Shown in pieces: positions 37,432-47,296 of a stretch of 64,000 nucleotides of DNA (position 1 is the stretch's first letter; every line of letters begins with the position of its first letter). Origin of the DNA: Chromobacterium haemolyticum DSM 19808 (GTDB lineage: Bacteria > Pseudomonadota > Gammaproteobacteria > Burkholderiales > Chromobacteriaceae); NCBI RefSeq assembly GCF_000711885.1, contig NZ_KL543995.1:244010-308009 (forward strand), written 5' to 3'. The notes beneath the pieces were generated by a model. The model did not search any database. It saw only the letters and a list, made by a program, of their open reading frames with translations, and had not been told where the DNA came from. Both the position numbers and the translations under genes were made by a program.

Positions 37432-39102
37432 CTAGAGGGCCGGTGCATTTGACGCCAGCATTTCCGCCGCGTGCTCGCGCGTGGTCTGGGTCAGCTCCAC
37501 GCCGCCCAGCATGCGGGCGATTTCCAGCACCCGCTGTTCGCTGTCCAGCGGTTCGATGTGGCTCTTGACCCGGCCTTTGTGCTCGCTCTTGCTGACCTGC
37601 CAGTGGTGACTGCCGCAGGAGGCCACTTGCGGCAGGTGGGTGATGCACAGCACTTGGTAGCGCTGGCCCAGCTGGCGCAGCATGTGGCCGATGACTTCTG
37701 CGACGCGGCCGCCGATGCCGACGTCCACTTCGTCGAAGATCAACGTGGGTACGCTGGCCACTTGGCTGATCACCACCTGCATGGCCAGGCTGATGCGGGA
37801 CAGTTCGCCGCCGGAGGCCACTTTGGCCAGCGGGCGCAGGCTGGTGCCGGCGTTGGCCGCCACCAGGTATTCGATGGATTCCAGGCCGTGGGCGCTGGGC
37901 TCGGACAGGGGTGCCAGCTCGATGGCGAAGCGCGCGCCGCTCATCGCCAGGTGCTGCATTTCCGCGCCGATGCGCGCGGACAGCTCGCTGGCGGCTTGGC
38001 GGCGTTTACCGGACAGCGCTTCGGCCTGCGTGCGGTAGCGCGCCAAGGTGGAGGTTTCCGCCAGGGACAGCGCTTCGATGTCGGCGGAGGCTTCCAGTGC
38101 TTGCAGCTGCTGCTGCCAGTCGTCCAGTTTTTCCTGCAGGTCTTGCGGCTGAACCCGGTATTTGCGCGCGATGCTCATCAGCGCGTCGAGCCGGCTTTCC
38201 ACTTCGGCCAGCTGGCCGGGGTTTTCGTCGATGTCGCTGGCGTAGTCGCGCAGGCTGTAAACCACTTCGCGCAGTTCGGCGTCCACGGAGTCCAATAGCG
38301 ACAGGGTGTCCGCCAGCCGCGGGTCCAGGTTGGCCAGCTTGCTGAGCCGGGTTTGCACCTGGGACAGCATGGTCAGGCAGCTGTTGTCCATCTCGGACAG
38401 GGTGTCCACCGCCAGCTGTGCGCTTTGCGCCAGTTCGGCGGCGTTGGCCAGCCGGGAGTGGCTTTGGTTCAACGCGCTCCATTCGTCCGGCTGTAGATTG
38501 AGTTCGCTCAGTTCGTTGATCTGCCAGTTCAGCCTTTCGCGCTCGACTTCGGATTCGCGCGACAGCCGTTCGGCGTCGGCGCGGGCGCGGCGGGCGGCTT
38601 GCCAGTCCTGCCAGGCTTTGTGCACGTCGCGGGCCAGCGCGGTGGAGCCGGCGTAGGCATCCAGCAGCTGGCGCTGGGCGTCGGCTTTCATCAGCGACTG
38701 GTGGGCGTGCTGGCCGTGGATGTCGACCAAAAATTCGCCCAGCTGCTTGAGTTGGCTGAGGGTGGCGGCTTGGCCGTTGACGAAGCTGCGCGAGCGGCCG
38801 GATTTATCCAGCAGCCGGCGCAGCAGGAGCACGTCGTCGTCGCCGTTGAGGCCGTTTTCTTCCAGCCATGCGTCGATTTCCGGGCGGCCGCGGGTGTCGA
38901 ATTCGGCGGTGATCTCGGCGCGTTCGGCGCCTTCGCGCACTTGGGCGCCTTCTGCGCGGTCGCCCAGCAGCAGGCTCAAGGCGTCCAGCAGTATGGACTT
39001 GCCGGCGCCGGTTTCGCCGGTGAGCACGGTGAAGCCGGCTTGGAAATCCAGCGAGATGCTGTCGACGATGACGAAGTCTTTAACAGTCAGCGATAGGAGC
39101 AT
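37432..39102 (-). CDS. recN: DNA repair protein RecN
   Basis: This 556-residue SMC-like ATPase acts in double-strand break repair. Walker A is GETGAGKS at residues 29-36, a central coiled coil spans about 150-350, and a C-terminal ABC signature and Walker B follow (VASGGELSRISLAMQ; LIFDEVDVGIGG). Length and order are standard. It lies 18 bases after nadK on the same strand, the common nadK-recN pair. Confidence 0.96.
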   Translation of the reverse strand: MLLSLTVKDFVIVDSISLDFQAGFTVLTGETGAGKSILLDALSLLLGDRAEGAQVREGAERAEITAEFDTRGRPEIDAWLEENGLNGDDDVLLLRRLLDKSGRSRSFVNGQAATLSQLKQLGEFLVDIHGQHAHQSLMKADAQRQLLDAYAGSTALARDVHKAWQDWQAARRARADAERLSRESEVERERLNWQINELSELNLQPDEWSALNQSHSRLANAAELAQSAQLAVDTLSEMDNSCLTMLSQVQTRLSKLANLDPRLADTLSLLDSVDAELREVVYSLRDYASDIDENPGQLAEVESRLDALMSIARKYRVQPQDLQEKLDDWQQQLQALEASADIEALSLAETSTLARYRTQAEALSGKRRQAASELSARIGAEMQHLAMSGARFAIELAPLSEPSAHGLESIEYLVAANAGTSLRPLAKVASGGELSRISLAMQVVISQVASVPTLIFDEVDVGIGGRVAEVIGHMLRQLGQRYQVLCITHLPQVASCGSHHWQVSKSEHKGRVKSHIEPLDSEQRVLEIARMLGGVELTQTTREHAAEMLASNAPAL

Positions 39103-39120
39103 GGGTGTTCGCGTCAGGTG

Positions 39121-39996
39121 TCAGAGCAGGCGCTCGCCCCAGTGGAGCTTGTGGCGCAGCATGTCGTAGTAGTTGTAACCCACCGGGTGCAGAATGCGCA
39201 GCGGGTTGCGGTAGCGGCGGATCAGCACGCGGTCCATTTCCATCAGGTCGCAATGGGATTGGCCGTCGAAGTGCACGCGCGCGTCCAGGCCGCGGGTGAG
39301 CATGAATTCCACTTCGCAGGAGTCATTGACCGCGATGGGGCGGTTGCTCAGCGATTGCGGGCAGATGGGCACCAAGGCGATGGCCTGCAGCGTGGGGTGC
39401 AGGATGGGGCCGCCGGAGGCCAGCGAGTAGGCGGTGGAGCCGGTGGGGGTGGAGACGATGAGGCCGTCCGAGCGTTGGCTGTAGACGAACTGGTTATCGA
39501 TGAAAACTTCGAATTCTATCATCGAGCCCATCGCGCCGCGGCTGAACACCACGTCGTTGAACGCCAGCGCGTTGGCCACCTCGGCGTCTTCGCGTATCAC
39601 CGCGGCTTGCAGCAGGATGCGGTCTTCCGGCACGAAATCGCCGCGCAGGATGGCGTCCACCGAGTCCAGCATCTCGTGCAGCGGGATATCGGTCATGAAG
39701 CCCAGCCGCCCCTGGTTGATGCCGATCAGCGGCACCCGGTAGGGGGCCAGCAGGCGGGCGATGGACAGCATGGTGCCGTCGCCGCCCAGCACAATGACGA
39801 TGTCGGCCAGCTTGCCCATGTCGTTGCGGTCTATCAGCGCGTGCGGGCCGGCTTCTTGCTGGGTGGCGCTGTCTTTGTCGATCAGCACGGTGGCGCCGGA
39901 GGCGGACAGGTGGTCGGCCAGCCGGCGCAGGGATTCGACGATGGCGGGCTTGCTGTGCCGCGCCACCAGGCAGACGTGTTTGAACAGTCGTTCCAT
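39121..39996 (-). CDS. nadK: NAD kinase
   Basis: This 291-residue ATP-NAD kinase makes NADP. The catalytic GGDGTML is at residues 71-77. The NE/D motif lies in the middle (LAFNDVVFSRGAMGSMIEF), and the substrate loop TPTGSTAYSLASGGPI follows. It is upstream of recN in the same orientation. Confidence 0.96.
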   Translation of the reverse strand: MERLFKHVCLVARHSKPAIVESLRRLADHLSASGATVLIDKDSATQQEAGPHALIDRNDMGKLADIVIVLGGDGTMLSIARLLAPYRVPLIGINQGRLGFMTDIPLHEMLDSVDAILRGDFVPEDRILLQAAVIREDAEVANALAFNDVVFSRGAMGSMIEFEVFIDNQFVYSQRSDGLIVSTPTGSTAYSLASGGPILHPTLQAIALVPICPQSLSNRPIAVNDSCEVEFMLTRGLDARVHFDGQSHCDLMEMDRVLIRRYRNPLRILHPVGYNYYDMLRHKLHWGERLL

Positions 39997-40005
39997 GGCG
40001 TTGTT

Positions 40006-40674
40006 TCAGTAAGGGGTGGGCGTATCGTTCAAAAAACTGTCGTCGTTGGGTTTCTTGCCGGTGGCTTCCAGCGCTTTCAGGTAGAAGCGCACCAGGTCCG
40101 CCAGAGAGTCTACACCGAGTTTGTTGAACAGGTTGGCCCTATGTACTTCTATGGTGCGCGGAGACAGGTCCAGCACCCGGGCGATTTCCTTGCTGGACAT
40201 GCCGTCCGCCACCAGTTCCAGCACTTCGCGCTCGCGGCCGCTGATGCGGGCGAGCAGGCCCATCACTTCCTGGGTTTCTTCTTCCTTGCGGTGTTGCAGG
40301 ATGCTGAGGCGTATGCCTTTGCGCAGGCTTTCGATCAGCCGCGCTTGGTCTATCGGCTTGGTCAGAAAGTCGATGGCGCCGGTTTGGAAGGCGCGGCGGC
40401 ATTGTTCGATGTCGCCGTGGCCGGTGATGAAAACGATGGGCAAGGTCACGTTTTTATTGATCAGTTGCTCCTGCAGCGCCAGGCCGTTGATTTGCGGCAT
40501 GCGGATGTCCAGCACCAGGCAGGCGATGTCGTTGCCGCCGTAGTGGGCGAGAAATTCCATCGCGTTGGGGAAGGTGACGGTGCGCATGCCTTGCGCGGCG
40601 ATGAGCATGGCCAGCGAATCCAGTACGGCCGGATCGTCGTCGACGATGTAGACGGTTGGCGTGGTGTTTTGCAT
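40006..40674 (-). CDS. FixJ-type response regulator
   Basis: This is a 222-residue response regulator with an N-terminal receiver (acid pocket VDDDP, phospho-acceptor D56 in LVLDIRMP, switch residues FITGHGD and TKPID) and a C-terminal LuxR-type HTH (ISGREREVLELVADGMSSKE). It is the partner of the histidine kinase encoded 21 bases upstream. The FixJ/TtrR class usually activates genes for an alternative electron acceptor or substrate (family knowledge). Confidence 0.93.
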   Translation of the reverse strand: MQNTTPTVYIVDDDPAVLDSLAMLIAAQGMRTVTFPNAMEFLAHYGGNDIACLVLDIRMPQINGLALQEQLINKNVTLPIVFITGHGDIEQCRRAFQTGAIDFLTKPIDQARLIESLRKGIRLSILQHRKEEETQEVMGLLARISGREREVLELVADGMSSKEIARVLDLSPRTIEVHRANLFNKLGVDSLADLVRFYLKALEATGKKPNDDSFLNDTPTPY

Positions 40675-40695
40675 TGTGTTTTTGACTCCTGCCGG

Positions 40696-42972
40696 TTACC
40701 CCGTTGACGGCGGCGCGTCCCTTTGCGGCAGTTCAATGATGAATTCCGCGCCGCCGGTTGATTTGTTGCGTGCGCTCAGCTTGCCGCCAAACGCTTCTAT
40801 GGCGGTCTGGCAGATGGCCAGGCCCAATCCCATGCCGCTGGCTTTGGTGCTGAAGAAGGGCGCGAAGATGCGATCCAGCAATTCCGGCGCGATGCCGGCG
40901 CCGTTGTCGCCTATGCTGAGCCGGATCCAGCGGCCGTTCAGGCTAGTGGCGATGCTGAGCCGCCCCCAGGGGGCGACGGTTTCCATGGCGTCCAGCGCGT
41001 TGCACATCAGGTTCAGCACCACTTGTTCCAGTTGTATGTTGTCAGCGTAGACCAAGGGCAGATCATGGCAAATATTCTGCTCAATATGAATATCGTGGGT
41101 TTTTAGTTCGTATTCCAGCAGGTTGAGCGCATTGTCCACCACCTGGTTCAGATCGATGGGGGTGAATTGCTGGGTTTTTTTGATCACGAATTCGCGCAGG
41201 CGCTGGATGATTTGACCGGCGCGGCTGGCTTGGGTGACGGAGGAATCCAGCGCGCGGCGCAGCATGGCCATGTCCGGCTCTTCGTCTTCCAGCAGGCTGA
41301 GGCCGGCCTGGCAGTAGCTCATGATGGCGGACAGCGGTTGGTTGATCTCGTGTGCGATGCCGGAGGCCATCTCGCCCATGGTGTTGATGCGGGCGACGCG
41401 GGCCAGCTCCATTTCGTGCTGGCGCAGGCGGGTTTCGCTGGCTTCCAGCGCGGCCAGCATGCGGCGGCGGATCGGCGCGGTATCGCGGAAGGTCAGCACC
41501 GCGCCCATCAGCCGGCCGTCGCGGCCGGGCAGCGGGGAAACCGAGCCTTCGATCAGCAGTTTTTCGCCGTCGCTGCGCATCAGATAGCAGTTTTGCGCCA
41601 GCAGCACGGTTTCGCGGCGCTGGATGGCCTTGTGCACCGGATCCTCCTCTACCTGGCGCGCAAACTCATAGTTGAGCCTTACCACTTGATGCAGCTTGCG
41701 TTGCGCGGCGTCCCGGGCTTTGAGGCCAAGCAGGGTTTCCGCCGCCGGGTTGAGGTAGCGGATGCTCAGGTCGATGTCGATGCTGATCACAGCGTCGCTG
41801 ATGCCGCTGAGCGCCACCATCGCGTATTCGCGCTCGCGGTGGAGCTTGTCTTGCGCCTGTTCCTGCGCCTGGCGGTTTTGCGCCCGCAGCGCCAGGATGA
41901 CTAGCAACAGGTAGGCCGGCACCATGGAGAAGACGGCGCTGAGCAGGAGTTCCAGCGGAGCGGTGCGGTCGAAACTGAGCTGGCGGCGCACCGTCAGTTC
42001 ATAGGGCAGGTAGGGCGTGTCCAGGCTCTTGCGGATTTCCAGGGCCGGCAGCAGCCATTGCGCCAGCCAGCCGGGCTGGTCCTGTTGCTGATGGCGGTAG
42101 ATGAGCGGGTCGTAGCCGCTGGGCGCGCTGTCCTTGCGCTGTAAGGCCACGCTGTAGCGCGTCGCCATATTGGGGGTCAGGCTGACCAGCTTGTCCAGCG
42201 CCAGCACCTGCACCACCATGCCCGCGGTCTGCTCGCTGCGCACCAGCGGCACTGGCGAGGGGGCTTCGGTATTGTAGATGGCGGAGAAGAAGGCCAGGGC
42301 CTGCTTGCCGTTGTTGAGGCGCAGCACCGGGGATACCGCCTCGCCCTGACCCATCGCGCGGTGGACGGTGGGCGCCAGCACGGTGTCGGCCAGCAGGTCC
42401 AGGCCCATTTCGCGCCAATCGTCGGAGGCCAGGCCGGGCTCGGCCATGCTCAGCGGCAGGTAGCGCGGCCGTTTAGCCGCCAGCCGCCAGGCTTGTTGCT
42501 GGTCCCAGGCGTTGTCCTGCTGGTGCTGGTAGTCGCGGATGCGGTAGGGCTGGCCTTGCAGCTGGCTGCGCATGCGTTCGAATTCGCGGCGGTAAGCGTG
42601 GCTGACCAGCGGCTGGTAGCCGATGAAGTAGAGCTGAGGCTGTTCGCGCGCCAGAGACTCCACCAATAGGCGGATGCGCGCTTCACGCAGGCTGTTTTCC
42701 TGATCGACGATGTCGACCACGCTTTGTTGCAGCATCTCGCTTTCCTGCAGGCGGGTCTGCAGGCCGGAGAGAATCAGGCTGTGCACCTGTTGGTGTTCTT
42801 GATGCTGCTGATTGAGGTCCAGCGCCACCGATTGGCCCAGCAACAGGGCGAAGGTGAGCAGCCACAACACGGCGCAGGCCAGGCGTCCGCGGGGGGAGGC
42901 GGTGCGCAACAGGTCCAGGTGACGGGTGAAGGCGGTGCGGAATGCAGTGATGATGCTGTGCTTGTCTGCCAT
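40696..42972 (-). CDS. Membrane histidine kinase with CHASE-like sensor and PAS domain
   Basis: This is a 758-residue sensor kinase. The order is: membrane helix at about 34-51, a periplasmic domain of about 290 residues resembling CHASE (including FYFIGYQPLV-type LYFIGYQPLVSHAYRREFER), a second helix at 341-361, a PAS domain at about 385-500, a dimerisation/phospho-acceptor helix with H541 in GIAHEINQPLSAI, and an HATPase domain with NLMCNALDAME and a G-rich ATP lid. It is paired with the FixJ-type regulator downstream. The ligand is not predictable from the sequence. Confidence 0.93.
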   Translation of the reverse strand: MADKHSIITAFRTAFTRHLDLLRTASPRGRLACAVLWLLTFALLLGQSVALDLNQQHQEHQQVHSLILSGLQTRLQESEMLQQSVVDIVDQENSLREARIRLLVESLAREQPQLYFIGYQPLVSHAYRREFERMRSQLQGQPYRIRDYQHQQDNAWDQQQAWRLAAKRPRYLPLSMAEPGLASDDWREMGLDLLADTVLAPTVHRAMGQGEAVSPVLRLNNGKQALAFFSAIYNTEAPSPVPLVRSEQTAGMVVQVLALDKLVSLTPNMATRYSVALQRKDSAPSGYDPLIYRHQQQDQPGWLAQWLLPALEIRKSLDTPYLPYELTVRRQLSFDRTAPLELLLSAVFSMVPAYLLLVILALRAQNRQAQEQAQDKLHREREYAMVALSGISDAVISIDIDLSIRYLNPAAETLLGLKARDAAQRKLHQVVRLNYEFARQVEEDPVHKAIQRRETVLLAQNCYLMRSDGEKLLIEGSVSPLPGRDGRLMGAVLTFRDTAPIRRRMLAALEASETRLRQHEMELARVARINTMGEMASGIAHEINQPLSAIMSYCQAGLSLLEDEEPDMAMLRRALDSSVTQASRAGQIIQRLREFVIKKTQQFTPIDLNQVVDNALNLLEYELKTHDIHIEQNICHDLPLVYADNIQLEQVVLNLMCNALDAMETVAPWGRLSIATSLNGRWIRLSIGDNGAGIAPELLDRIFAPFFSTKASGMGLGLAICQTAIEAFGGKLSARNKSTGGAEFIIELPQRDAPPSTG

Positions 42973-43007
42973 GGGGAGGTTGGGTTCGTCCGGCGCGCAG
43001 CCAATCT

Positions 43008-43048
43008 GGGCATCGCCGCTACTGTGCCGGATTATAGCGGCGATGCCC
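43008..43048. terminator. 13-bp hairpin between the kinase and msrA
   Basis: GGGCATCGCCGCT (43008-43020) pairs perfectly with AGCGGCGATGCCC (43036-43048) around a 15-base loop. It lies after the msrA stop on the minus strand and upstream of the histidine kinase. T runs are lacking. Confidence 0.55.
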
Positions 43049-43099
43049 GGGGCGCGCGAACCAAGCCGGGAGCTGGGTTCGCCCCTGGCAGGGTGTGGC

Positions 43100-43624
43100 T
43101 TATTTCTTCAAGTAAACAGAAAAATGTTGCTGAAACTTGGCCAATTTTGGCGCTACAACCATCTGGCAATAGGGCTCGTGGCCATGTTGATCAAAGTATT
43201 GCTGGTGATAGTCTTCCGCCGGATAAAAAGGCGCCGCTGCCTCCAGCCGAGTGACGATGGGCGCCGGGTAGTCGCCGGCCAGGTCCGCTAGCTTTCGTTC
43301 CGCCGCCTGACGCTGTTCTTCGTCGTGGTAAAACAGCACCGACGCGTATTGCGGGCCGACGTCGTTGCCCTGGCGGTTGAGGGTGGTGGGGTCGTGCAAC
43401 GCGAAGAAGGCGCGCAGCAGGGTGTCGTAATCGATCTGGGCCGGGTCGTAGCGGATCTGCACCGCTTCCACGTGGCCGCTGCGGCCGCCGCAGACTTCCT
43501 TGTAACTGGGGTTGGCGCCGGGGCCGCCGGTATAGCCGGAAATGGCGCTGTGGACGCCGGCCAAGCGGTTGTAGGCGCTTTCGATGCACCAGAAGCAGCC
43601 GCCTGCGAAGGTTGCGGTTTTCAT
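43100..43624 (-). CDS. msrA: Peptide methionine sulfoxide reductase MsrA
   Basis: This 174-residue enzyme repairs methionine-S-sulfoxide. The catalytic GCFWC is near the N-terminus (nucleophile C10). YTGGPGANPSYKEVCGG, GHVEAVQIRYDP and the C-terminal HGHEPYCQMVVAPKLAKF follow. I chose ATG 43624 with GGAG upstream; it overlaps the stop of the HDAC-like gene by 4 bases (ATGA), so the two are co-translated. Confidence 0.95.
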   Translation of the reverse strand: MKTATFAGGCFWCIESAYNRLAGVHSAISGYTGGPGANPSYKEVCGGRSGHVEAVQIRYDPAQIDYDTLLRAFFALHDPTTLNRQGNDVGPQYASVLFYHDEEQRQAAERKLADLAGDYPAPIVTRLEAAAPFYPAEDYHQQYFDQHGHEPYCQMVVAPKLAKFQQHFSVYLKK

Positions 43625-44574
43625 GTTTGGCTCCATTGACGGGTGGGATGAGTATGAGTCGTGTCGGGGAGAGGGATCTGTCCCTCGGCGCCGAAAATTT
43701 GCCAAGCCAGGCGCACGGTTTCGGTCTGGATCGCCACGGTGTCCTCAATTGGCACCGCGTAGCCGCCGCCCATGACGACGGCGACAGCGGCCTTGGCCTG
43801 GCGACAGGCTTCCAGCACCATGCGGTCTCGTGCGGCCAGGCCGTTGAAGCTTAGCGCCAGCTTGCCCAGGCGGTCCCCAGCATAGGGGTCGGCGCCGGCC
43901 AGGTAAAACACCAGGTCCGGGTCCGTGGCGAACAGGCGCGGCAGTTGCTCGGCCAGAATGGCGAGATAGGCCTCGTCGCTGGCGCCGTCCGGCAGTTCTA
44001 TGTCCAGGTTGCTGGCTTCGCGGCGGAAGGGAAAGTTGCCGGCACCGTGCATGGAGAAGGTGAAGATGCGGTCGTCGCTGCGCGTGATGGCGGCGGTGCC
44101 GTCGCCCTGGTGCACGTCCAGGTCTATTACCAGCGCGCGTCGGGCCCGGCCTTCGTCCAGCATCAGCCGCGCGGCCACGGCGATGTCGTTGAACACGCAA
44201 AATCCGCTGCCCATCGCGCGGCCGGCGTGGTGGGTGCCGCCGGCCAGGTTGACGCCGCAGCCGCGCGCCAGCGCCCAGCGGGCGGCGGCGATGGTGGCGC
44301 CCACCGAGCGACGGCTGCGTTCCAGCAGTTGCGGGCTCCAGGGCAAGCCGATCTCGCGCTGCTCGGCGGCGCTGAGCGCGCCGTTGAACACCTTGTCCAG
44401 ATAGGCGTCGTCGTGGGCCTGCGCCAACTCGTAGCGGCTGGCCGCCGGCGCGGCGTCCATTGCTTCGGCGGCGAACCTCGCCACCGCCTGCGCCAGCAGC
44501 GCGTATTTTTGCGCGGGGAAGCGATGGCCGGGCGGTAGCGGCAGCGGAAATTGATCGGTGCGGAAAATGCGCAT
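43621..44574 (-). CDS. Histone deacetylase-like amidohydrolase
   Basis: This is a 317-residue arginase/deacetylase-fold enzyme of the HDAC class IV-like bacterial group. Active-site residues are visible: tandem H115/H116 in AGGTHHAGRA, zinc ligands D153 and H155 in VIDLDVHQGDGT and a later Asp in LAGADPYAGDRLG. The substrate may be an acetylated polyamine or protein; the sequence does not decide. The start is ATG 44574 (MRIFRTDQF). It overlaps msrA by 4 bases. Confidence 0.9.
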   Translation of the reverse strand: MRIFRTDQFPLPLPPGHRFPAQKYALLAQAVARFAAEAMDAAPAASRYELAQAHDDAYLDKVFNGALSAAEQREIGLPWSPQLLERSRRSVGATIAAARWALARGCGVNLAGGTHHAGRAMGSGFCVFNDIAVAARLMLDEGRARRALVIDLDVHQGDGTAAITRSDDRIFTFSMHGAGNFPFRREASNLDIELPDGASDEAYLAILAEQLPRLFATDPDLVFYLAGADPYAGDRLGKLALSFNGLAARDRMVLEACRQAKAAVAVVMGGGYAVPIEDTVAIQTETVRLAWQIFGAEGQIPLPDTTHTHPTRQWSQT

Positions 44575-44582
44575 CGCGGCGC

Positions 44583-44798
44583 TCAGAAGGCTTTGACCAA
44601 GGCGAAACGCGGCAGGGTCTGGCCCTCGTGAGCGACGCTTTCCTCGAACATGCCGGCCGGGCGCGCCCATAGGCCGAACTCGCCGTAAAGCGCGCGGTAC
44701 ATCACCAGCAGTTCACCGGTTTCGGAGTGGGTGGCGGTACCCAATACTTCGTAGAGCGGTCCTTTGTAATGGCGATAAATGCCGGGAGCGATTTTCAT
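44583..44798 (-). CDS. DUF1653 domain protein
   Basis: This is a 71-residue protein beginning MKIAPGIYRHYKGPLYEVLG, the hallmark of DUF1653, with the conserved YRALYGEFGLWARP. It is a small SH3-like barrel of unknown function that often occurs near metabolic genes. Its start is 15 bases after the nucleoside hydrolase stop, and its own stop is 8 bases before the HDAC start. Confidence 0.9.
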   Translation of the reverse strand: MKIAPGIYRHYKGPLYEVLGTATHSETGELLVMYRALYGEFGLWARPAGMFEESVAHEGQTLPRFALVKAF

Positions 44799-44813
44799 GG
44801 GGCCTCCTTGGGT

Positions 44814-45758
44814 TTACGGCAGATGGGCGAGGGCGTCGGCCATCAGTTGGAACAGGCCGTCGGCGTCCACCTCGGTCAGGTAGAGCGCGTTGGGCTCGCG
44901 GCCGGATTCTCCGTGCCAGTCCACCACGGTGGCTCCGGTGGTGTAGTGGCCGGCCAGTTCCACTACCACGTTGACGGTGCGGCCGCGGAACAGATCGGGG
45001 CGCAGCAGGTAGGCGATCACGCAGGGGTCGTGCACCGGCGCGCCGTCCTGGCCCAGCTTTTGCACGTCGTAGCGCTCCAGAGACGTCAGCAGCGAGGCCG
45101 CCAGCGGCCCGCAGCGGTTGGGGAGGTCGCGCAGCAGCGCCACGCGCGCCGGGGTGGTGGTTGCCTGGTGGGTGACATCCAGCGGCAACATGACGATGGG
45201 CGCGCCGCTGCGCAACACAATGTCCGCCGCGTGCGGGTCGGTATGAATGTTGAACTCCGCCGCTGGGGTCATATTGCCGCCGGCGAAATAGCCGCCGCCC
45301 ATGAGTACGATGCGGCCAATGCGCGCGGCGATGTCCGGCGCCCGGCGCAGGGCCAGCGCGATATTGCTCAATGGCCCCACCGGGCAAAGGGTGACGCTGC
45401 CCGGAGGTTCGCGGCGCAGCGTGTCGATGATGAAGTCCACCGCATGCTCTGAGCGCACCGGCATCACGGGTTCGTGCAACGGCGCGCCGTCCAGGCCGCT
45501 GGCGCCGTGCACATGTTCGGCGCCCTGGTAGGGCTGGACCAGCGGCCGGTCTGCGCCGGCGTAGACGGGCACGTCGCCGCGTCCGGCCCATTCGCAGACG
45601 ATGCGGGCGTTGCGGGTGGTCAGTTCCACGCCGACGTTGCCGGCCACCGTGGTCAGCCCCAAGAGCTCGATGTCAGCGCGCGCGCCCAGCAGGAACAGGA
45701 TGGCGACCGCATCGTCCAGGCCGGGGTCCGTATCGAAAATGACGCGGTGCTGTTTCAT
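44814..45758 (-). CDS. Inosine-uridine-type nucleoside hydrolase
   Basis: This is a 314-residue nucleoside hydrolase with the calcium-binding N-terminal motif IFDTDPGLDDAVAILF, a conserved GPLSNIALAL and VLMGGGYFAGGN. The C-terminal HDPCVIAYLL completes the metal site. It releases bases from ribonucleosides. I chose ATG 45758 with GGAG upstream. It is upstream of DUF1653 and the HDAC-like gene in a minus-strand run. Confidence 0.92.
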   Translation of the reverse strand: MKQHRVIFDTDPGLDDAVAILFLLGARADIELLGLTTVAGNVGVELTTRNARIVCEWAGRGDVPVYAGADRPLVQPYQGAEHVHGASGLDGAPLHEPVMPVRSEHAVDFIIDTLRREPPGSVTLCPVGPLSNIALALRRAPDIAARIGRIVLMGGGYFAGGNMTPAAEFNIHTDPHAADIVLRSGAPIVMLPLDVTHQATTTPARVALLRDLPNRCGPLAASLLTSLERYDVQKLGQDGAPVHDPCVIAYLLRPDLFRGRTVNVVVELAGHYTTGATVVDWHGESGREPNALYLTEVDADGLFQLMADALAHLP

Positions 45759-45819
45759 GTCGGCTCCATTGGGCAATGTCATCAAGGGGGCGAAGGATGC
45801 CGCAGCGCTTGGCGGCGCG

Positions 45820-46290
45820 TCAAGGCGCGGCCGGTGCTGACGACGAGGACTCGCTCCATTCATAGACTCTGAATTCGGTATCCAGTTTAAACCCTGATCG
45901 TTCATACAGCCGCTGCGCGTTCAGGTTGTCGTGCGCGGTTTGCAGCGTGACGCCGCCGCCCAGCGCGGCGACATGGCGCTGGCAATGTTCCAGCAATAAT
46001 TGGCCGACGCCGCCTCCGCGAGAGGCCGGCGATACGAACAAGTCGTGCAGCAACCAGTGCGGACGCAAGTCTAGCGAGGAGAAACCAGGATAGAGCAGGG
46101 CGAAGCCTTGGACGCCGGCCGCGTCTTCGGCCAGGAAAACCACCGCTTCGCCCTTGCGCAGCCGCTGTTCCAGAAAGGCGGCGCAGGCCTCCGCCGGCTG
46201 CGTTGTCCGATAAAAATCGAGATAGGCCAGAAATAAGGGCAGCCATGAGCCGACGGACTCTTCGTCGGCCTGGCGAATAGCGATTTGCAT
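45820..46290 (-). CDS. GNAT-family N-acetyltransferase
   Basis: This is a 156-residue acetyltransferase. The acetyl-CoA-binding loop is [16 protein letters not shown] (R/Q-x-x-G-x-G/A type), and the C-terminal [13 protein letters not shown] is the usual GNAT motif. The start at 46290 follows AAAGG. It shares a 58-bp divergent region with dusC. The substrate is unknown. Confidence 0.9.
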   Translation of the reverse strand: MQIAIRQADEESVGSWLPLFLAYLDFYRTTQPAEACAAFLEQRLRKGEAVVFLAEDAAGVQGFALLYPGFSSLDLRPHWLLHDLFVSPASRGGGVGQLLLEHCQRHVAALGGGVTLQTAHDNLNAQRLYERSGFKLDTEFRVYEWSESSSSAPAAP

Positions 46291-46348
46291 TGAATGCCTT
46301 TCCCCGCTTTGCGGTACAATATTCGCCTTTTTTCCGGCGATGTTTGCA

Positions 46349-47296
46349 ATGAAATTGGTTCTTGCCCCGATGGAGGGCCTGGTGGACGAGGCGATGCGCG
46401 ATGTGCTGACCCGGGTGGGCGGCATTGATCTGTGCGTGACCGAGTTTGTCCGCGTCACCTCGGCGCTTTTGCCCACCCGCACCTTCATGCGGCTGGCGCC
46501 GGAGCTGGCGCGCGGCGGCAAGACCCGCGCCGGCGTTACGGTACGAGTGCAATTGCTGGGTTCGGACCCGGTTTGCCTGGCCGAGAACGCGGCCAAGGCC
46601 GCCAGCCTGGGCGCGCCGGGCATAGATCTGAATTTCGGCTGTCCGGCTCCCACTGTCAACCGCCATCGCGGCGGCGCCGTTTTGCTTAACGACCCTGAAC
46701 TGCTGTTCCAGATCGTGCAGGCGGTGCGCGCGGCGGTGCCAGCCGAAATACCGGTTACCGCCAAGATGCGGCTGGGCTATGAAGACAAGAGCCGGGCGCT
46801 GGAGTGCGCGCGGGCGTTGGAGGCCGGCGGCGCGCAGGAACTGGCGGTGCATGGCCGCACCAAGGTGGAGGGCTACCGCCCGCCGGCGCACTGGGACTGG
46901 ATCGCCCGCATCCGTGAGAGCGTGGCGGTGCCCGTGGTGGCCAACGGCGAAGTGTGGACGCTGGACGATTACCGCGCCATCCGCCAGCAAAGCGGCTGCG
47001 ACACGGTGATGATAGGGCGGGGCCTGGTCGCCTGCCCGGACCTGGCTTTGCGTATCAAGCGCCAGGACGGCGCCGAACCCATGCCCTGGAACGAGATGCA
47101 GCCCTGGGTGCTGGACTTGTTCCTGCAGTGCCGCGTCCAGTCCGAGGATGGACGCTACCCGGTGGCGCGGACCAAGCAATGGCTGGGGCAACTGAAACGA
47201 ACCTGGCCGGAGGCCGGCGCCTTGTTTGAGCGCATCCGCAGGCTGACCACGCCGGACGAAGTGGAGCCTGTACTGCGAGACATGCTTGCTAAGTAA
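46349..47296 (+). CDS. dusC: tRNA-dihydrouridine(16) synthase
   Basis: This is a 315-residue FMN enzyme that reduces uridine 16 of tRNA. The N-terminus [20 protein letters not shown] and the catalytic Cys in [16 protein letters not shown] (C98 from this start, as in the E. coli enzyme) support ATG 46349; ATG 46340 would add three residues. DusC rather than DusA/B is favoured by length and by WDWIARIRE and [14 protein letters not shown] segments. Confidence 0.92.
   Translation: MKLVLAPMEGLVDEAMRDVLTRVGGIDLCVTEFVRVTSALLPTRTFMRLAPELARGGKTRAGVTVRVQLLGSDPVCLAENAAKAASLGAPGIDLNFGCPAPTVNRHRGGAVLLNDPELLFQIVQAVRAAVPAEIPVTAKMRLGYEDKSRALECARALEAGGAQELAVHGRTKVEGYRPPAHWDWIARIRESVAVPVVANGEVWTLDDYRAIRQQSGCDTVMIGRGLVACPDLALRIKRQDGAEPMPWNEMQPWVLDLFLQCRVQSEDGRYPVARTKQWLGQLKRTWPEAGALFERIRRLTTPDEVEPVLRDMLAK

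Noticed and set aside
39118-40707. 529-codon + strand frame opposite nadK and the response regulator
   Set aside because: Shadow of the minus-strand genes; the translation lacks any family motif and spans two real genes.
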